The notes: a model not told the origin generated them from the sequence alone. Positions 53,701 through 62,816 are shown, counted from the first letter of the stretch. The stretch is DNA of 64,000 nucleotides from Flavobacterium psychrophilum (GCA_945874225.1 CAMCFT010000019.1:10488-74487); one strand, 5' to 3'. Translations and numbers: made by a program.

Positions 53701-55219
53701 ATTTCAATTTTTTCAAGTCGGCATTTTCAACATTGATATGGAAATCGTATCGACTGTCTTTTTTGCTCAAATCGACCAGTCCATCAAAATTCATGGTCAA
53801 ATTGGGATCGTTTACAGAAACCTGACCTTTATAGAGACCACTTTTAAAATTTCCGTTTAGAGCTATACTATTATAGGTGTAATTGTTATAATCAACCTGG
53901 GTTACCTCTCCTTTTAAGGAAGTATCCAAATACTTTTCAGAAAAACCTTTGCCATCTATGTCAAGATTCAAACTAACTTTTCCGATGTCTTTTCTGTCTA
54001 ATAATACTCCTAAATCAAAATTCTCCAAAACAACATTCCCTACATATGCCGCCTTGTCGGTTAAATTCATATTTTCGATATTCAAATCAGAATTTACTTT
54101 CCCTAATTGAGTTGTCATAACAATATTAGCACCAACAGAAGTAGTGGTAACTTGAGTAGTACCAACTAAATTAACATTACCCAATTTTTTCAAAATAACA
54201 GGTAGTCTTTTGCCTAAAACATTAGGCAATATTGTCACAAGATCATTATAGTTGATATAAACTTTAGCAAATTTTCCATCCATAAAAAATTCCTGATCTT
54301 TATTTGGAAAAAGATTTTTGAAATGTATTGTACCAACTATTTGTGACTTTTTAGAATCAACTAATTTTAAATTTGTAATTTTCAGGTTGTTTAATGGACC
54401 TTTAATCCTTCCATTTACATAAAAATATTGGTTTTTGCCTAATTCATTATAAAAACAGCGAATATCATTTGAAGCCAAGGAAGCTTTATTGAGTTTTATA
54501 TCAAACTCAACTTTATCGGTAAAATGTGAAAAATCTCCTTTATCTATATCGTAATTTAAAGCAATTGCTCCTTTTAGCTTGGATTCCTTGGTTACCAACT
54601 CAAGATTATCTAGTTTAATATTCTTTTTGGTATAGCTAAATATTCCGCTTAAATTCTCTACAAAAATGCCGCGATGATCCTGAAAAGACATCTTGTTAAT
54701 TATCGTAGTCACTTCTGGTCCATAGATTTTTAAAGCAGTAGCAGTTAAATTAAGCTTTGTAAAATCGACATCTTTAGGGTTTTCCCTATTTTCATCTATT
54801 AAACTATAATGTCCATTATAAATTTTTACTTTGGAAGCGGTTAACAAAAAATGCTCTTTGGAAGGTGGTTTTCCGGTATCAAACGCAGCAACAAATTTAT
54901 CAAGATTGGACTGTTTTTCGCTTTTGTAAGTTTTCATATTAAAATACAAACTATCCGCTGCTATATCCCCAAAAATAAGATCCACATTTAACAATTTATT
55001 CCAGTCTAAAATATTGGTTTTAATCCTGTTGGCATAAATTAAAGTGTCTTTATGATGATCCAAAATCAATACTTTTTTCAGTTTCACACCCCCGAAAATG
55101 GTTAAAGAAACCTGCTCAACATTAATATTAATCTTATATTTTTGATTGAGTGAATTGGTAACATAATGTCCAATTTTACTTTGAACAAAAGGCAAAGTCA
55201 ACGCAATACCAAGTACCAA
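50789..55219 (-). CDS. TamB/DUF490 translocation and assembly module protein
   Basis: 1476 residues from a TTG at 55219. An N-terminal membrane segment is followed by more than 1200 residues of repetitive beta-strands typical of AsmA/TamB proteins, which form a long hydrophobic groove for lipid transport between the membranes. The C-terminal DUF490 domain (about 1050-1400) includes GDLTSPEPDFNFEFPTVSNV. The N-terminus is odd: the frame stays open for 30 codons upstream and encodes KKLKKIVFRSILGLALLLL, the missing half of the membrane helix, yet contains no ATG, GTG or TTG. The true start may be a rare codon (ATT or ATA near 55304-55309) or lost by mutation. Divergent from tsaD. Confidence 0.85.
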   Translation of the reverse strand: MVLGIALTLPFVQSKIGHYVTNSLNQKYKININVEQVSLTIFGGVKLKKVLILDHHKDTLIYANRIKTNILDWNKLLNVDLIFGDIAADSLYFNMKTYKSEKQSNLDKFVAAFDTGKPPSKEHFLLTASKVKIYNGHYSLIDENRENPKDVDFTKLNLTATALKIYGPEVTTIINKMSFQDHRGIFVENLSGIFSYTKKNIKLDNLELVTKESKLKGAIALNYDIDKGDFSHFTDKVEFDIKLNKASLASNDIRCFYNELGKNQYFYVNGRIKGPLNNLKITNLKLVDSKKSQIVGTIHFKNLFPNKDQEFFMDGKFAKVYINYNDLVTILPNVLGKRLPVILKKLGNVNLVGTTQVTTTSVGANIVMTTQLGKVNSDLNIENMNLTDKAAYVGNVVLENFDLGVLLDRKDIGKVSLNLDIDGKGFSEKYLDTSLKGEVTQVDYNNYTYNSIALNGNFKSGLYKGQVSVNDPNLTMNFDGLVDLSKKDSRYDFHINVENADLKKLKFMKDSISVFKGDVVVKVNGNTIDNLKGDVFINKTTYKNVKATYLFDDFYINSSFDQDRVRTITVNSRDIVEGEIVGKYEFNQLKNLVTNSLGSLYTNYKPEKVKKGQFLKFNFTIYNKIIEIFYPEISIATNTIVKGNINSDNQEFKLNFNSPKITASTNTFDNIRVKIDNKNPLYNAYVELDSIKTDFYKIRDFSLINVTMKDTLFFRSEFKGGTKGEDYFNLNLYHTINPANNNVVGINKSEVKIKDYLWFLNEKETPDNQIVFDKSFKNFNFDNILLTHKDQEISFMGDIKGTAYKDLKLSFKNVDLNQITPADPKFVFNGNLNATLNYKLNNDIYEIPASIQIDHLNINKTELGNLNFDIVGDEKLKKFTVNANIENENVESFKTNGSFEIVNDKTILDLQLKLDKFNLGILSSLGGDVLSNIRGFASGNASISGNLKKPEINGRLYVDDAGLTIPYLNVDYALSNRTIVDLTDEKFLFKNDVLTDTKFGTKGTLNGSISHNNFSDWKLDLAINSKRLLVLDTKDSEDAAYYGIAFINGTATIKGPTDGLFIKVDAKSEKGSSLKIPINDSENISENSFIHFLTAKEKFNIKKGIVDNSRNYKGLELEFDLDITPNAEVEVILDRNSGHGMKGKGNGTLLFKINTLGKFNMWGDFQAYEGTYNFKYGGIIDKKFTVKKGGYISWEGNPMKARLNLEAIYKTSANPALLLENSSFNKKVPVNVVIGLRGDLTSPEPDFNFEFPTVSNVLKSEIEYKLNDKDVRQTQALYLLSTGSFLSAEGVNNSALTSNAFETATGLLSGLIHSEDEKFQVGIDIIGADKTTGKESDGRFVATVSSKINERITINGKVGVPFGGINETAVVGDVEILYRVNEDGTVNQRFFNRENDISYIGEGIGYTQGAGISYEVDFDTFKELANKIFKNKKIEKAPDSNVIDQDSNLPPENRNSSKSNSKELKQNQEGKAPEED

Positions 55220-55328
55220 TAATAGTAGGGCAAGTCCAAGGATAGAACGAAATACTATTTTTTTAAGTTTTTTGATACCTATTAATGTTTTAAATTTGTC
55301 AAATATAATTCAAAATTAGTGCCTTTTT

Positions 55329-56351
55329 ATGCAAAATTCCGAGGTTTTTATTCTTGCTATCGAAAGTTCTTGTGATGACACTGCTGCAGCGGTTTTACAT
55401 AACGACAAAGTTTTGTCAAATGTTGTTGCTAACCAACTGATTCACAATCAATATGGCGGTGTAGTTCCGGAACTTGCTTCTCGCGCGCATCAACAAAATA
55501 TTGTACCAGTTATTGATGCTGCTTTGCGCAAAGCGAATATAAAAAAAGAACAACTATCGGCAATTGCCTTTACGCAAGGACCAGGGTTAATGGGTTCTCT
55601 TTTGGTAGGAAGTTCGTTTGCTAAGTCTTTGGCTTTGGCATTGCAAATTCCATTGATTGCTGTAAATCATATGCAGGCACATATTTTGGCTCATTTCATT
55701 GCTGAAGAAGGATTTGACAAACCTACATTTCCATTTCTTGCTTTGACAATTTCCGGTGGACATACCCAAATAGTGAAAGTAAACGACTTTTTTGATATGG
55801 AAATCATTGGAGAAACTACCGATGACGCCGTGGGAGAAGCTTTCGACAAAAGTGCAAAAATACTTGGCCTTCCCTATCCTGGCGGTCCTTTGGTTGATAA
55901 ATATGCACAATTGGGTAATCCAAAAGCCTTTGCTTTTACGAAACCAAAAGTTCCCGGATTAGATTTTAGTTTTTCAGGTTTGAAAACCGCAATATTGTAT
56001 TTTATCCAAAAGAAAAAAATAGAAAACCCCAATTTTGTTGACGAAAATTTAAACGATATTTGTGCTTCTATCCAATATACAATTATTGAAATTTTGATGG
56101 ACAAGTTAAAATTAGCCGTAAAGGAAACAGGAATCAAACAAATCGCCATTGGCGGAGGCGTTTCGGCTAATTCCGGAATTCGGAATACTTTGAAAGAAGC
56201 TGAACAAAAATACGGTTGGAAGACTTTCATTCCAAAATTTGAATACACCACCGATAATGCTGCAATGATTGGAATTGTAGGTTATCAAAAGTTTTTATCA
56301 CAAAATTTCGAAACATCTTCTGTAGTTTCAAAAGCACGAATTCAATTCTAA
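55329..56351 (+). CDS. tsaD: tRNA N6-adenosine threonylcarbamoyltransferase
   Basis: 340 residues. Transfers the threonylcarbamoyl group to A37 of ANN-decoding tRNAs with TsaB and TsaE. ESSCDDTAAAV at 12-22, QYGGVVPELASRAH, His114 and His118 in NHMQAH (metal site), ISGGHT, and GGVSAN near the C-terminus are all family hallmarks. Essential gene in most bacteria. The next gene starts 1 bp after its stop. Confidence 0.97.
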   Translation: MQNSEVFILAIESSCDDTAAAVLHNDKVLSNVVANQLIHNQYGGVVPELASRAHQQNIVPVIDAALRKANIKKEQLSAIAFTQGPGLMGSLLVGSSFAKSLALALQIPLIAVNHMQAHILAHFIAEEGFDKPTFPFLALTISGGHTQIVKVNDFFDMEIIGETTDDAVGEAFDKSAKILGLPYPGGPLVDKYAQLGNPKAFAFTKPKVPGLDFSFSGLKTAILYFIQKKKIENPNFVDENLNDICASIQYTIIEILMDKLKLAVKETGIKQIAIGGGVSANSGIRNTLKEAEQKYGWKTFIPKFEYTTDNAAMIGIVGYQKFLSQNFETSSVVSKARIQF

Positions 56352-56352
56352 A

Positions 56353-57333
56353 ATGAAAAAACTATTTTTTATATTTCTTTTTTTTATAATTATTCTTCCA
56401 ATTTTCGGACAAAAAACTCCAGAATCCTTTGGATATAAACATATTCAATTTAAATATAAAAATGAAAATGTTGATGTAATTATTCAATCTAACAAAGAAG
56501 TTGAAGACAAGAAAAAACCATTATTCTTTTGGTGTCAAGGAAGTTTACCACAACCAGTCATAAAGTATAATGAAAAAGGAATGTTTGGAACATTTCCATT
56601 TGATCCGAAAGATTTTTTAAATGAATTTCATTTGGTTATAATTGGAAAACCTGGCATTCCAATTATTTCTGACGTAAAAAATTTAAAACAAAATTATTGT
56701 ATTCTAGACGATAATTTACATATTACAAAAGAGTATTCTGATAAAAATTATCTTGATTACTATGTTGAAAGAAACAATTTTATATTAAAAAAATTACTTC
56801 AAGAGAAATGGGTTTCTTCAAAAATATTGGTCGTTGCTGGTCATTCTGAAGGAAGTTACATTGCAGCAAAAATGGCTTCAACAAACAAGAAAATTACTCA
56901 TCTAATTTATTCTGGAGGAAATCCTTATGGAAGATATTTAAATATTTTGGCACAAAGCAGATATTACGACAATGACAACACAACTTTTGAAAATTGGAAG
57001 GAAATTGTTAAAAACAAAAATAATATCGATTATAATGGAGGTGATACTTATAAATGTACTTTTGATTTTTCTAAACCTTTAACAAATGATATTTTTAACC
57101 TGAAAATTCCAGTTTTATTCAGTTATGGAACAAAAGATTGGAGTACACCATATAACGATTTATTTTACATTGAATCAATTAGAAAACAATCAACCAATAT
57201 CACATTTTTAACATACATAGGTTTAGAACACAACTACTTTCCAGTGAATGAAAAATTAGAACCCAATCAAGACATTTACAATTGGGAAAATGTTGGAAAA
57301 GATTGGATAAAATGGTTAAACAAATACAATTAA
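56353..57333 (+). CDS. Secreted alpha/beta-hydrolase-fold protein
   Basis: 326 residues. Signal peptide (about 1-19, ending FGQ). FWCQGSLPQPV replaces the usual HG oxyanion segment, GHSEGS carries the nucleophile Ser, GTKDWSTPY gives a probable Asp and LEHNYFP the His. Lys, Asn and Ile content is high, so it looks more AT-rich than tsaD and rsmE on either side. It starts 1 bp after tsaD and ends 3 bp before rsmE, so it is in one transcription unit with them, perhaps as an accessory gene inserted between two conserved tRNA/rRNA modification genes. Substrate unknown. Confidence 0.75.
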   Translation: MKKLFFIFLFFIIILPIFGQKTPESFGYKHIQFKYKNENVDVIIQSNKEVEDKKKPLFFWCQGSLPQPVIKYNEKGMFGTFPFDPKDFLNEFHLVIIGKPGIPIISDVKNLKQNYCILDDNLHITKEYSDKNYLDYYVERNNFILKKLLQEKWVSSKILVVAGHSEGSYIAAKMASTNKKITHLIYSGGNPYGRYLNILAQSRYYDNDNTTFENWKEIVKNKNNIDYNGGDTYKCTFDFSKPLTNDIFNLKIPVLFSYGTKDWSTPYNDLFYIESIRKQSTNITFLTYIGLEHNYFPVNEKLEPNQDIYNWENVGKDWIKWLNKYN

Positions 57334-57336
57334 ACT

Positions 57337-58041
57337 ATGCAATTATTTTACAATCAAACTATCGACGAAACCACCGAAAGCTTTTCTTTTGATAAAGAAG
57401 AAAGCAAACATATAATTAAAGTATTGCGTAAAAAAGATACTGATATATTATTTGTTACCAATGGCTTAGGTATATTATTAAAAACTGAAATCACTTTAGC
57501 ATCTGACAATAAATGCACTGTCAAAATTCTTTCTTTCGAAAAGGCGGAACCTTCAAAATTTCACTTGCATTTAGCTGTTGCACCTACCAAAATGAATGAT
57601 CGTTTCGAATGGTTTTTAGAAAAAGCCACCGAAATTGGCATTCACGAAATCACGCCAATTATTTGTGATCGATCTGAACGAAAAGTGGTTAATAAAGAAA
57701 GATTCGAGAAAATTATATTGACCGCGATGAAACAATCCAACGTGTTGTTTCTTCCAAAACTGAATGAAGCCAAAACTTTCAAAGAATTTATAAAAAACGA
57801 AAACAAAGGTTTGCAATTGATTGCCCATTGCGAGGAAACGGACAAAAAATCATTAAAATCGGTTTTGAAACCAAATGAAAACGTCACGTTGCTCATTGGT
57901 CCCGAAGGTGATTTTTCGGAAAAAGAAATTGCATTGGCACTTGAAAAAAACTATGTTCCGGTTTCATTAGGAAACACCAGATTACGAACAGAAACTGCTG
58001 CTATTGTAGCGTGTCATAGTGTAGTTTTTGTGAACGAATAA
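57337..58041 (+). CDS. rsmE: 16S rRNA (uracil(1498)-N(3))-methyltransferase
   Basis: 234 residues. SPOUT-class methyltransferase with an N-terminal PUA-like domain (SFDKEESKHIIKVLRKK) and the C-terminal knot: LLIGPEGDFSEKEI and SLGNTRLRTETAAIVA, which bind SAM. It modifies U1498 of the 30S subunit. Third gene of the tsaD unit. Confidence 0.94.
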   Translation: MQLFYNQTIDETTESFSFDKEESKHIIKVLRKKDTDILFVTNGLGILLKTEITLASDNKCTVKILSFEKAEPSKFHLHLAVAPTKMNDRFEWFLEKATEIGIHEITPIICDRSERKVVNKERFEKIILTAMKQSNVLFLPKLNEAKTFKEFIKNENKGLQLIAHCEETDKKSLKSVLKPNENVTLLIGPEGDFSEKEIALALEKNYVPVSLGNTRLRTETAAIVACHSVVFVNE

Positions 58042-58044
58042 AGT

Positions 58045-58115
58045 ATAAATTGGAACGCAGATAATCCGGATTTGCTTCGCAAAGACGCTGATAAAAACAG
58101 ATTTTAAAAAGAAGA
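58045..58115. repeat. Degenerate dispersed intergenic repeat
   Basis: GGAACGCAGATAATCCGGAT followed by TTGCTTCGCAAAGACGCTGA resembles the AACGCAGATnnnCGGAT family of flavobacterial intergenic repeats, including an internal TTGC/GCAA hairpin. No coding content. Confidence 0.4.
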
Positions 58116-58134
58116 CAATTAATATTGATTCCAA

Positions 58135-58779
58135 ATGTTTATAAAAAAAGTGTTTTTCATATTTCTTTTATTCTCTATAGCTTCATTTTCCCAAGAAATT
58201 GCTTTGGTAAAATACAGCGGAGGTGGCGATTGGTATGCAAATCCTACTTCGTTGCCTAATTTGATAAAATATTGCAACGCCAACATAAACACCAAAATAA
58301 AATCTAAACCTGGATTAGTAGAACCCAATAGTCCAGATTTGTTTTCCTACCCATTCGTGCATATGACCGGACACGGAAACGTAGTTTTTAGTGATGCCGA
58401 TGTCAGTAATTTGAGAAATTATTTAACTTCAGGAGGTTTTCTTCACATAGACGATAATTACGGAATGGATCAATACATTAGAAAAGAAATCAAGAAAATT
58501 TTCCCTACTACTGATTTAGTTGAGATTCCGGCAAATCATCAAATCTTTCAAAAACCGTATTTATTCTCCAGTGGATTACCAAAAATACATGAACACGATG
58601 GAAAACGCCCGCAAGTTTTTGGAATTTTCATAGAAAATAGATTAGTATTACTTTATACTTTCGAATGTGATTTAGGTGATGGTTGGGAAGACCCAGAAGT
58701 GCACAATGACCCAATAGATGTTCGTGTAAAAGCACTAAAAATGGGTGCTAACATTATAAATTATATTTTTAATAATTGA
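58135..58779 (+). CDS. DUF4159 secreted protein
   Basis: 214 residues. Signal peptide (about 1-19, ending FSQ). LVKYSGGGDWYANPTSLPNL, SYPFVHMTGHGNVVFSDADV, SGGFLHIDDNYGMD and a C-terminal DLGDGWEDPEVHNDP are the DUF4159 pattern. The fold is thought to be like glutamine amidotransferases, but the function is not known. It starts 93 bp after rsmE, past a short repeat. Confidence 0.85.
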   Translation: MFIKKVFFIFLLFSIASFSQEIALVKYSGGGDWYANPTSLPNLIKYCNANINTKIKSKPGLVEPNSPDLFSYPFVHMTGHGNVVFSDADVSNLRNYLTSGGFLHIDDNYGMDQYIRKEIKKIFPTTDLVEIPANHQIFQKPYLFSSGLPKIHEHDGKRPQVFGIFIENRLVLLYTFECDLGDGWEDPEVHNDPIDVRVKALKMGANIINYIFNN

Positions 58780-58853
58780 TTATACCTCGTTAAAATTTAA
58801 GATATCTTTATGTTATGTTGAACTCATTTTTTATAAAAAGTTTGCTGTTTTAA

Positions 58854-58861
58854 TAAATTTG
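58854..58861 (+). promoter_or_regulatory. -7 box upstream of the M43 protease gene
   Basis: TAAATTTG, a TAnnTTTG match 54 nt before the start codon. No clear TTG at 19 nt. Confidence 0.35.
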
Positions 58862-58915
58862 TTATATAATTGTCAAATAATTAACTAAACCCATTATTAT
58901 CTAACATCTATCATT

Positions 58916-59893
58916 ATGAAAAAAATCCTTTTCTCAACTGCTGCAATCCTGCTGCTTTTTTCTTGTCAAAATGATGCAACTGATTCAACTGCTCCAACAA
59001 CCAGTGTTATTGCTCATCGTGGTTGTGCATCACAAGAAGTTCTTGAAGCTCAATTAGCAGCCGATCCAACATTAGCAATTAGAATGAATCAAATTGAGGC
59101 TTTTACCCAAAGTACAATTTCTAAGTCTAATTTTAGAATAGTAAATGGTAAAATTGAAATTCCAGTTGTAGTAAACGTATTATATAGAACAGCAGCAGAA
59201 AATATTTCTCTTGCTCAAATACAATCTCAAATTGATGTATTAAACAAAGATTTTACTGCTACAAACTCTGATTTTAATAAAGTTCCTTCAATGTTTACTG
59301 GAGCCGCTGCGAATGTTGGCATAACTTTTAAACTAGATGTAACTGTTGGAACAGGCGGAGTAGTTAGAAAATCAACGACCAAAACTTCTTGGGGAACGAG
59401 AGATGCAATGAAAAAATCTAAACAAGGAGGAATTAATCCTACTACTCCTACTTCAAGACTTAATATTTGGGCTTGTACAATAGGTGGTGGAATTTTAGGT
59501 TATGCACAATTTCCTGGTGGTTCTTCAACAACAGATGGAGTTGTAGTTGATTCAAAATATTTTGGATTATCAGGTGCTGCAAATGCACCATACAATTTAG
59601 GAAGAACTGCAACTCACGAAGTAGGACACTGGATGAATTTACGTCACATTTGGGGTGATGCCTCTTGTGGAAATGATCAAGTTGCTGATACTCCAGTTCA
59701 CAAGACAGCAAATTATTCAAATACTGCTCCTTTTATCAGTTTATGTTTACCAACTCATTACGAAATGCCTATGAACTATATGGATTATACTAATGACGAT
59801 TTGATGTATATGTTCACTGTAGGTCAAAAAGCCAGAATGGATGCTTTATTTGTTTCAGGTGGAGTTAGAGCTGGTTTTAGATTAGAACCATAG
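58916..59893 (+). CDS. M43-family zinc metalloprotease lipoprotein (cytophagalysin/PAPP-A type)
   Basis: 325 residues. Lipobox LFSC with Cys17. The extended zinc motif HEVGHWMNLRH (His234, Glu235, His238, His244) and a later Met-turn MNYMDY define the metzincin clan, family M43. Several Cys (C37, C187, C251 and one near 275) may form disulfides. It ends right after the catalytic domain, so there is no type IX secretion tail or other C-terminal module; surface display would rely on the lipid anchor. A strong terminator follows. Confidence 0.88.
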   Translation: MKKILFSTAAILLLFSCQNDATDSTAPTTSVIAHRGCASQEVLEAQLAADPTLAIRMNQIEAFTQSTISKSNFRIVNGKIEIPVVVNVLYRTAAENISLAQIQSQIDVLNKDFTATNSDFNKVPSMFTGAAANVGITFKLDVTVGTGGVVRKSTTKTSWGTRDAMKKSKQGGINPTTPTSRLNIWACTIGGGILGYAQFPGGSSTTDGVVVDSKYFGLSGAANAPYNLGRTATHEVGHWMNLRHIWGDASCGNDQVADTPVHKTANYSNTAPFISLCLPTHYEMPMNYMDYTNDDLMYMFTVGQKARMDALFVSGGVRAGFRLEP

Positions 59894-59918
59894 TTTTAAG
59901 TTTCAGATTATAAAACTA

Positions 59919-59948
59919 AACTCGCTACTTGTTAGCGAGTTTTTTTTA
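59919..59948 (+). terminator. Rho-independent terminator of the M43 protease gene
   Basis: AACTCGCTA and TAGCGAGTT with a 5-nt loop, followed by an eight-T run. Confidence 0.85.
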
Positions 59949-59972
59949 TCTTTATCCTCTAAAAAAATAGAA

Positions 59973-61064
59973 ATGATTACATCAAAAATTATAGCAAACG
60001 GAATTTTAAGAGCAATAGGATTTTTAATTATAGCCGTTGTATCCTTATATTTATTGTATCTAATCCAGTCTGCACTTATTTATCTTGTTGTAGCATTGAT
60101 ACTTACTTTAATAGGAAATCCAATTCTTGATTTCTTTAATAAAAGATTAAAATTCAAGCATACTTTGGCTACAATTGCCACGCTTCTAATATTTATATTA
60201 TTTATTACCGGTTTTGTAATGATGTTTATCCCTTTAATCTCCTCTCAAGGAGAGAATTTATCCCTACTAAAAACCGCTGAAATTGAAAAAGACATAACCC
60301 AATTAATAAATCAAGTTTCTGTTTTTCTAGAAAGTCATAATATAGATTCTGAAAAAATGTTAAATGAAGCAAAGCTAACTTCAAAAATAAATTTCAATTT
60401 CATCCCTAATTTTTTAAACCTCATCTTGGGAACTATAAGTAGTTTTGGAATTGGTTTAGCTTCAGTATTATTTATTACTTTTTTCTTTTTAAAAGACAGA
60501 TTGCTTTTTATTGATGGAGCAAAAAAATTGATTCCAGACAGTCAGGAAGGCAAGATTTTGAATTCAATACATAAAATAAACCATTTACTTTCCCGCTATT
60601 TTATTGGTTTATTACTTCAATTATTTATTGTGTTTATTTTATACATTATTGTATTATTAATTTTTGGAATTCCAAATTTATTTATCATAGCCTTTTTATG
60701 CGCCATTTTGAATATTGTTCCTTATATCGGACCACTAATTGCCTCGGTTTTAGCAGCTATTTTAACAATGCTGAGCAACTTGGGAAGCGATTTTCAAACC
60801 GAAATATTACCTACAACAATCTACGTATTAATTGGATTTTGGATTGTACAAATCATTGATAACAACTTTTCGCAACCTCTAATTTTTTCCAAAAGCGTCA
60901 GTTCGCACCCTTTAGAAATATTTCTTGTCATATTAATTGCAGGATTTCTTTCCGGGATTTTAGGGATGATTATAGCAGTTCCTTTATATACTATTCTGAA
61001 AGTAATTGGAAAAGAATTTTTTCCGGAAAACACAGTAATCCAACTACTGACAAAAAATATATAA
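59973..61064 (+). CDS. AI-2E family transporter (permease)
   Basis: 363 residues with about seven or eight membrane helices. The layout is that of PF01594: two N-terminal helix pairs, a soluble segment (about 95-150), then a C-terminal bundle with FLCAILNIVPYIGPLIASVLA and the final GILGMIIAVPLYTILK segment. Members export small molecules, or ions in antiporter-like forms; AI-2 export is not implied. The next gene starts 2 bp after the stop. Confidence 0.88.
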   Translation: MITSKIIANGILRAIGFLIIAVVSLYLLYLIQSALIYLVVALILTLIGNPILDFFNKRLKFKHTLATIATLLIFILFITGFVMMFIPLISSQGENLSLLKTAEIEKDITQLINQVSVFLESHNIDSEKMLNEAKLTSKINFNFIPNFLNLILGTISSFGIGLASVLFITFFFLKDRLLFIDGAKKLIPDSQEGKILNSIHKINHLLSRYFIGLLLQLFIVFILYIIVLLIFGIPNLFIIAFLCAILNIVPYIGPLIASVLAAILTMLSNLGSDFQTEILPTTIYVLIGFWIVQIIDNNFSQPLIFSKSVSSHPLEIFLVILIAGFLSGILGMIIAVPLYTILKVIGKEFFPENTVIQLLTKNI

Positions 61065-61066
61065 TC

Positions 61067-62245
61067 TTGGATTTTAACCTATTAAATCCGGAAATTCAAA
61101 ATTTTATCAATGATAATATTGATACAACTATTGCTAAATTAGCGCTGAAAAAAAATCCGTTTCCAAATGTAGAATGGATTTCTATTTTAAATCAAATTGA
61201 AGCCAAAACAAAAGCAAAACTTAAATTGCCGAGTTGGTTTGCTTCCAAAGACATTATTTATCCAAGCAAAATATCAATCGAACAAACTTCTTCTGAAAAA
61301 ACAGCTTCTTATAAAGCTAGGATCGTTTCAGGCGAAAGTCTGATTGATTTGACTGGAGGTTTTGGCATTGATGATTATTATTTTGCCAAGAAACTAAAAA
61401 CAGTAGCGCATTGCGAAATAAATCCGGAACTCTCCAATATTGTAAAACACAATTTCAAACAATTAAAGGTTAAGAATATCTCCTGCTATACAGGAGATAG
61501 TTTAGCAACATTAACAGCATTAAACTCCAAATGGGATTGGATTTATATTGATCCCTCCAGAAGAAACGATGCCAAAGGAAAAGTTTTTATGCTTCAGGAT
61601 TGTTTGCCAAATGTTCCTGAACATCTTGATTTGTTTTTTGAATATTCTGATTCAATTCTAATAAAAACAGCTCCCCTACTCGATATTGCTGCCGGTTTAT
61701 CTGAACTCAAAAACGTAAAAACAATTCACATTGTGGCCGTTGAAAACGAAGTAAAGGAATTGTTATGGGAAATCCACAAAGGTCATTCTGGAAAAATAAA
61801 TATAAAAACCGTCAATATTCTAAAGAAAAAAATGGATGCTTTTGAATTTGTTTTAGACGAAGATATGGAAAATCCAATCTATAGTTTACCACAAAAGTAT
61901 TTGTACGAACCCAACAGCGCCATAATGAAATCGGGAGGTTTTGATGAAGTGGGAACTTTTTATAAGCTGAATAAACTCCATAAACATTCTCATTTATATA
62001 CTAATTCAGCCCTAATTCCTTTTCCGGGACGTGTTTTTGAAATTGAGAATTCAATTCTATATCATAAAAATGGAATGAAGATTTTTTTAGAAAACAAACA
62101 GGCCAATATCACTACCCGTAATTTTCCTGACACTGTTGAAAGTATTCGGAAAAAATGGAAAATAAAAGAAGGCGGAAATCAATATTGTTTTTTCACAACT
62201 GATGAAAATGACAATAAAATAGTTTTAATTTGCAAAAAAATATAA
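61067..62245 (+). CDS. Class I SAM-dependent methyltransferase with THUMP-like domain (PG_1098 type)
   Basis: 392 residues starting with TTG. The N-terminal helical part is followed by a Rossmann methyltransferase with LIDLTGGFGIDDYYFAKK (motif I), CEINPEL and WIYIDPSRRNDAKG (motif IV region), then a C-terminal THUMP-like domain (NARGANITTRNFP-like TRNFPDTVESIRKKWKIKEGG). The family resembles nucleic acid methyltransferases; the substrate is not known to me. The TTG start is supported by its position right after the upstream stop and the lack of another early start. Confidence 0.82.
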   Translation: MDFNLLNPEIQNFINDNIDTTIAKLALKKNPFPNVEWISILNQIEAKTKAKLKLPSWFASKDIIYPSKISIEQTSSEKTASYKARIVSGESLIDLTGGFGIDDYYFAKKLKTVAHCEINPELSNIVKHNFKQLKVKNISCYTGDSLATLTALNSKWDWIYIDPSRRNDAKGKVFMLQDCLPNVPEHLDLFFEYSDSILIKTAPLLDIAAGLSELKNVKTIHIVAVENEVKELLWEIHKGHSGKINIKTVNILKKKMDAFEFVLDEDMENPIYSLPQKYLYEPNSAIMKSGGFDEVGTFYKLNKLHKHSHLYTNSALIPFPGRVFEIENSILYHKNGMKIFLENKQANITTRNFPDTVESIRKKWKIKEGGNQYCFFTTDENDNKIVLICKKI

Positions 62246-62249
62246 TAAA

Positions 62250-62816
62250 ATGAAACAAGCAATTCTAGTAATCTTTTTCCTTATAAGCAGCAATTTATTC
62301 GCCCAAAAAGCTTGTGAATACAGTACAAATGTCACCGATTCCATTGGCACCTATAAGTCTACCAAGGAATATATGATTTACGAAAAAAATTTCGCCGGAA
62401 ACACTAATTACATTTTTTTCTCTTTAGCATTGACTGATGGCACTCCCACTCTAAATATACAGTTTATTCAAAAAAGTAAAGATTTTATGAAGGCCAATTG
62501 TTTTGATAAAAATTCAAAATTATTTTTGCAGTTAAATAATGGAAAAATAATATCGCTGCTCCACATTGACCAAGAAAATTGTGGCACAATGATTCGAGAC
62601 GACAAAGGCTTTGACAATAGAATTCTTACTGGTACTTTTTTGTTTATGAAAGGTACTTTTGAAGACCTGAAAAGTTCTCCCGTTAACTTGATGCGAATAA
62701 AATATTTGACTGATATAGAAGATTACGTCATCAGAAAGGAATTTCAATCGGAACTTGACAATCTGGTTTATGAGCCCGATACTTACTTTATAAACTATTT
62801 ACACTGTGTTGAATAA
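62250..62816 (+). CDS. Secreted protein of unknown function
   Basis: 188 residues. Signal peptide (about 1-18, ending LFAQ). The mature part has alternating strands, three Cys after the signal, and a repeated pattern LFLQLNNGKIISL / LTGTFLFMKGTFEDL. It begins 4 bp after the methyltransferase gene, so it is the third gene of that unit. I do not recognise a family. Its stop abuts the stop of the dipeptidase gene with no spacer. Confidence 0.65.
   Translation: MKQAILVIFFLISSNLFAQKACEYSTNVTDSIGTYKSTKEYMIYEKNFAGNTNYIFFSLALTDGTPTLNIQFIQKSKDFMKANCFDKNSKLFLQLNNGKIISLLHIDQENCGTMIRDDKGFDNRILTGTFLFMKGTFEDLKSSPVNLMRIKYLTDIEDYVIRKEFQSELDNLVYEPDTYFINYLHCVE

Noticed and set aside
59973-61064. Quorum-sensing AI-2 exporter
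   Set aside because: The family name does not imply AI-2 transport and no luxS or related gene is nearby.
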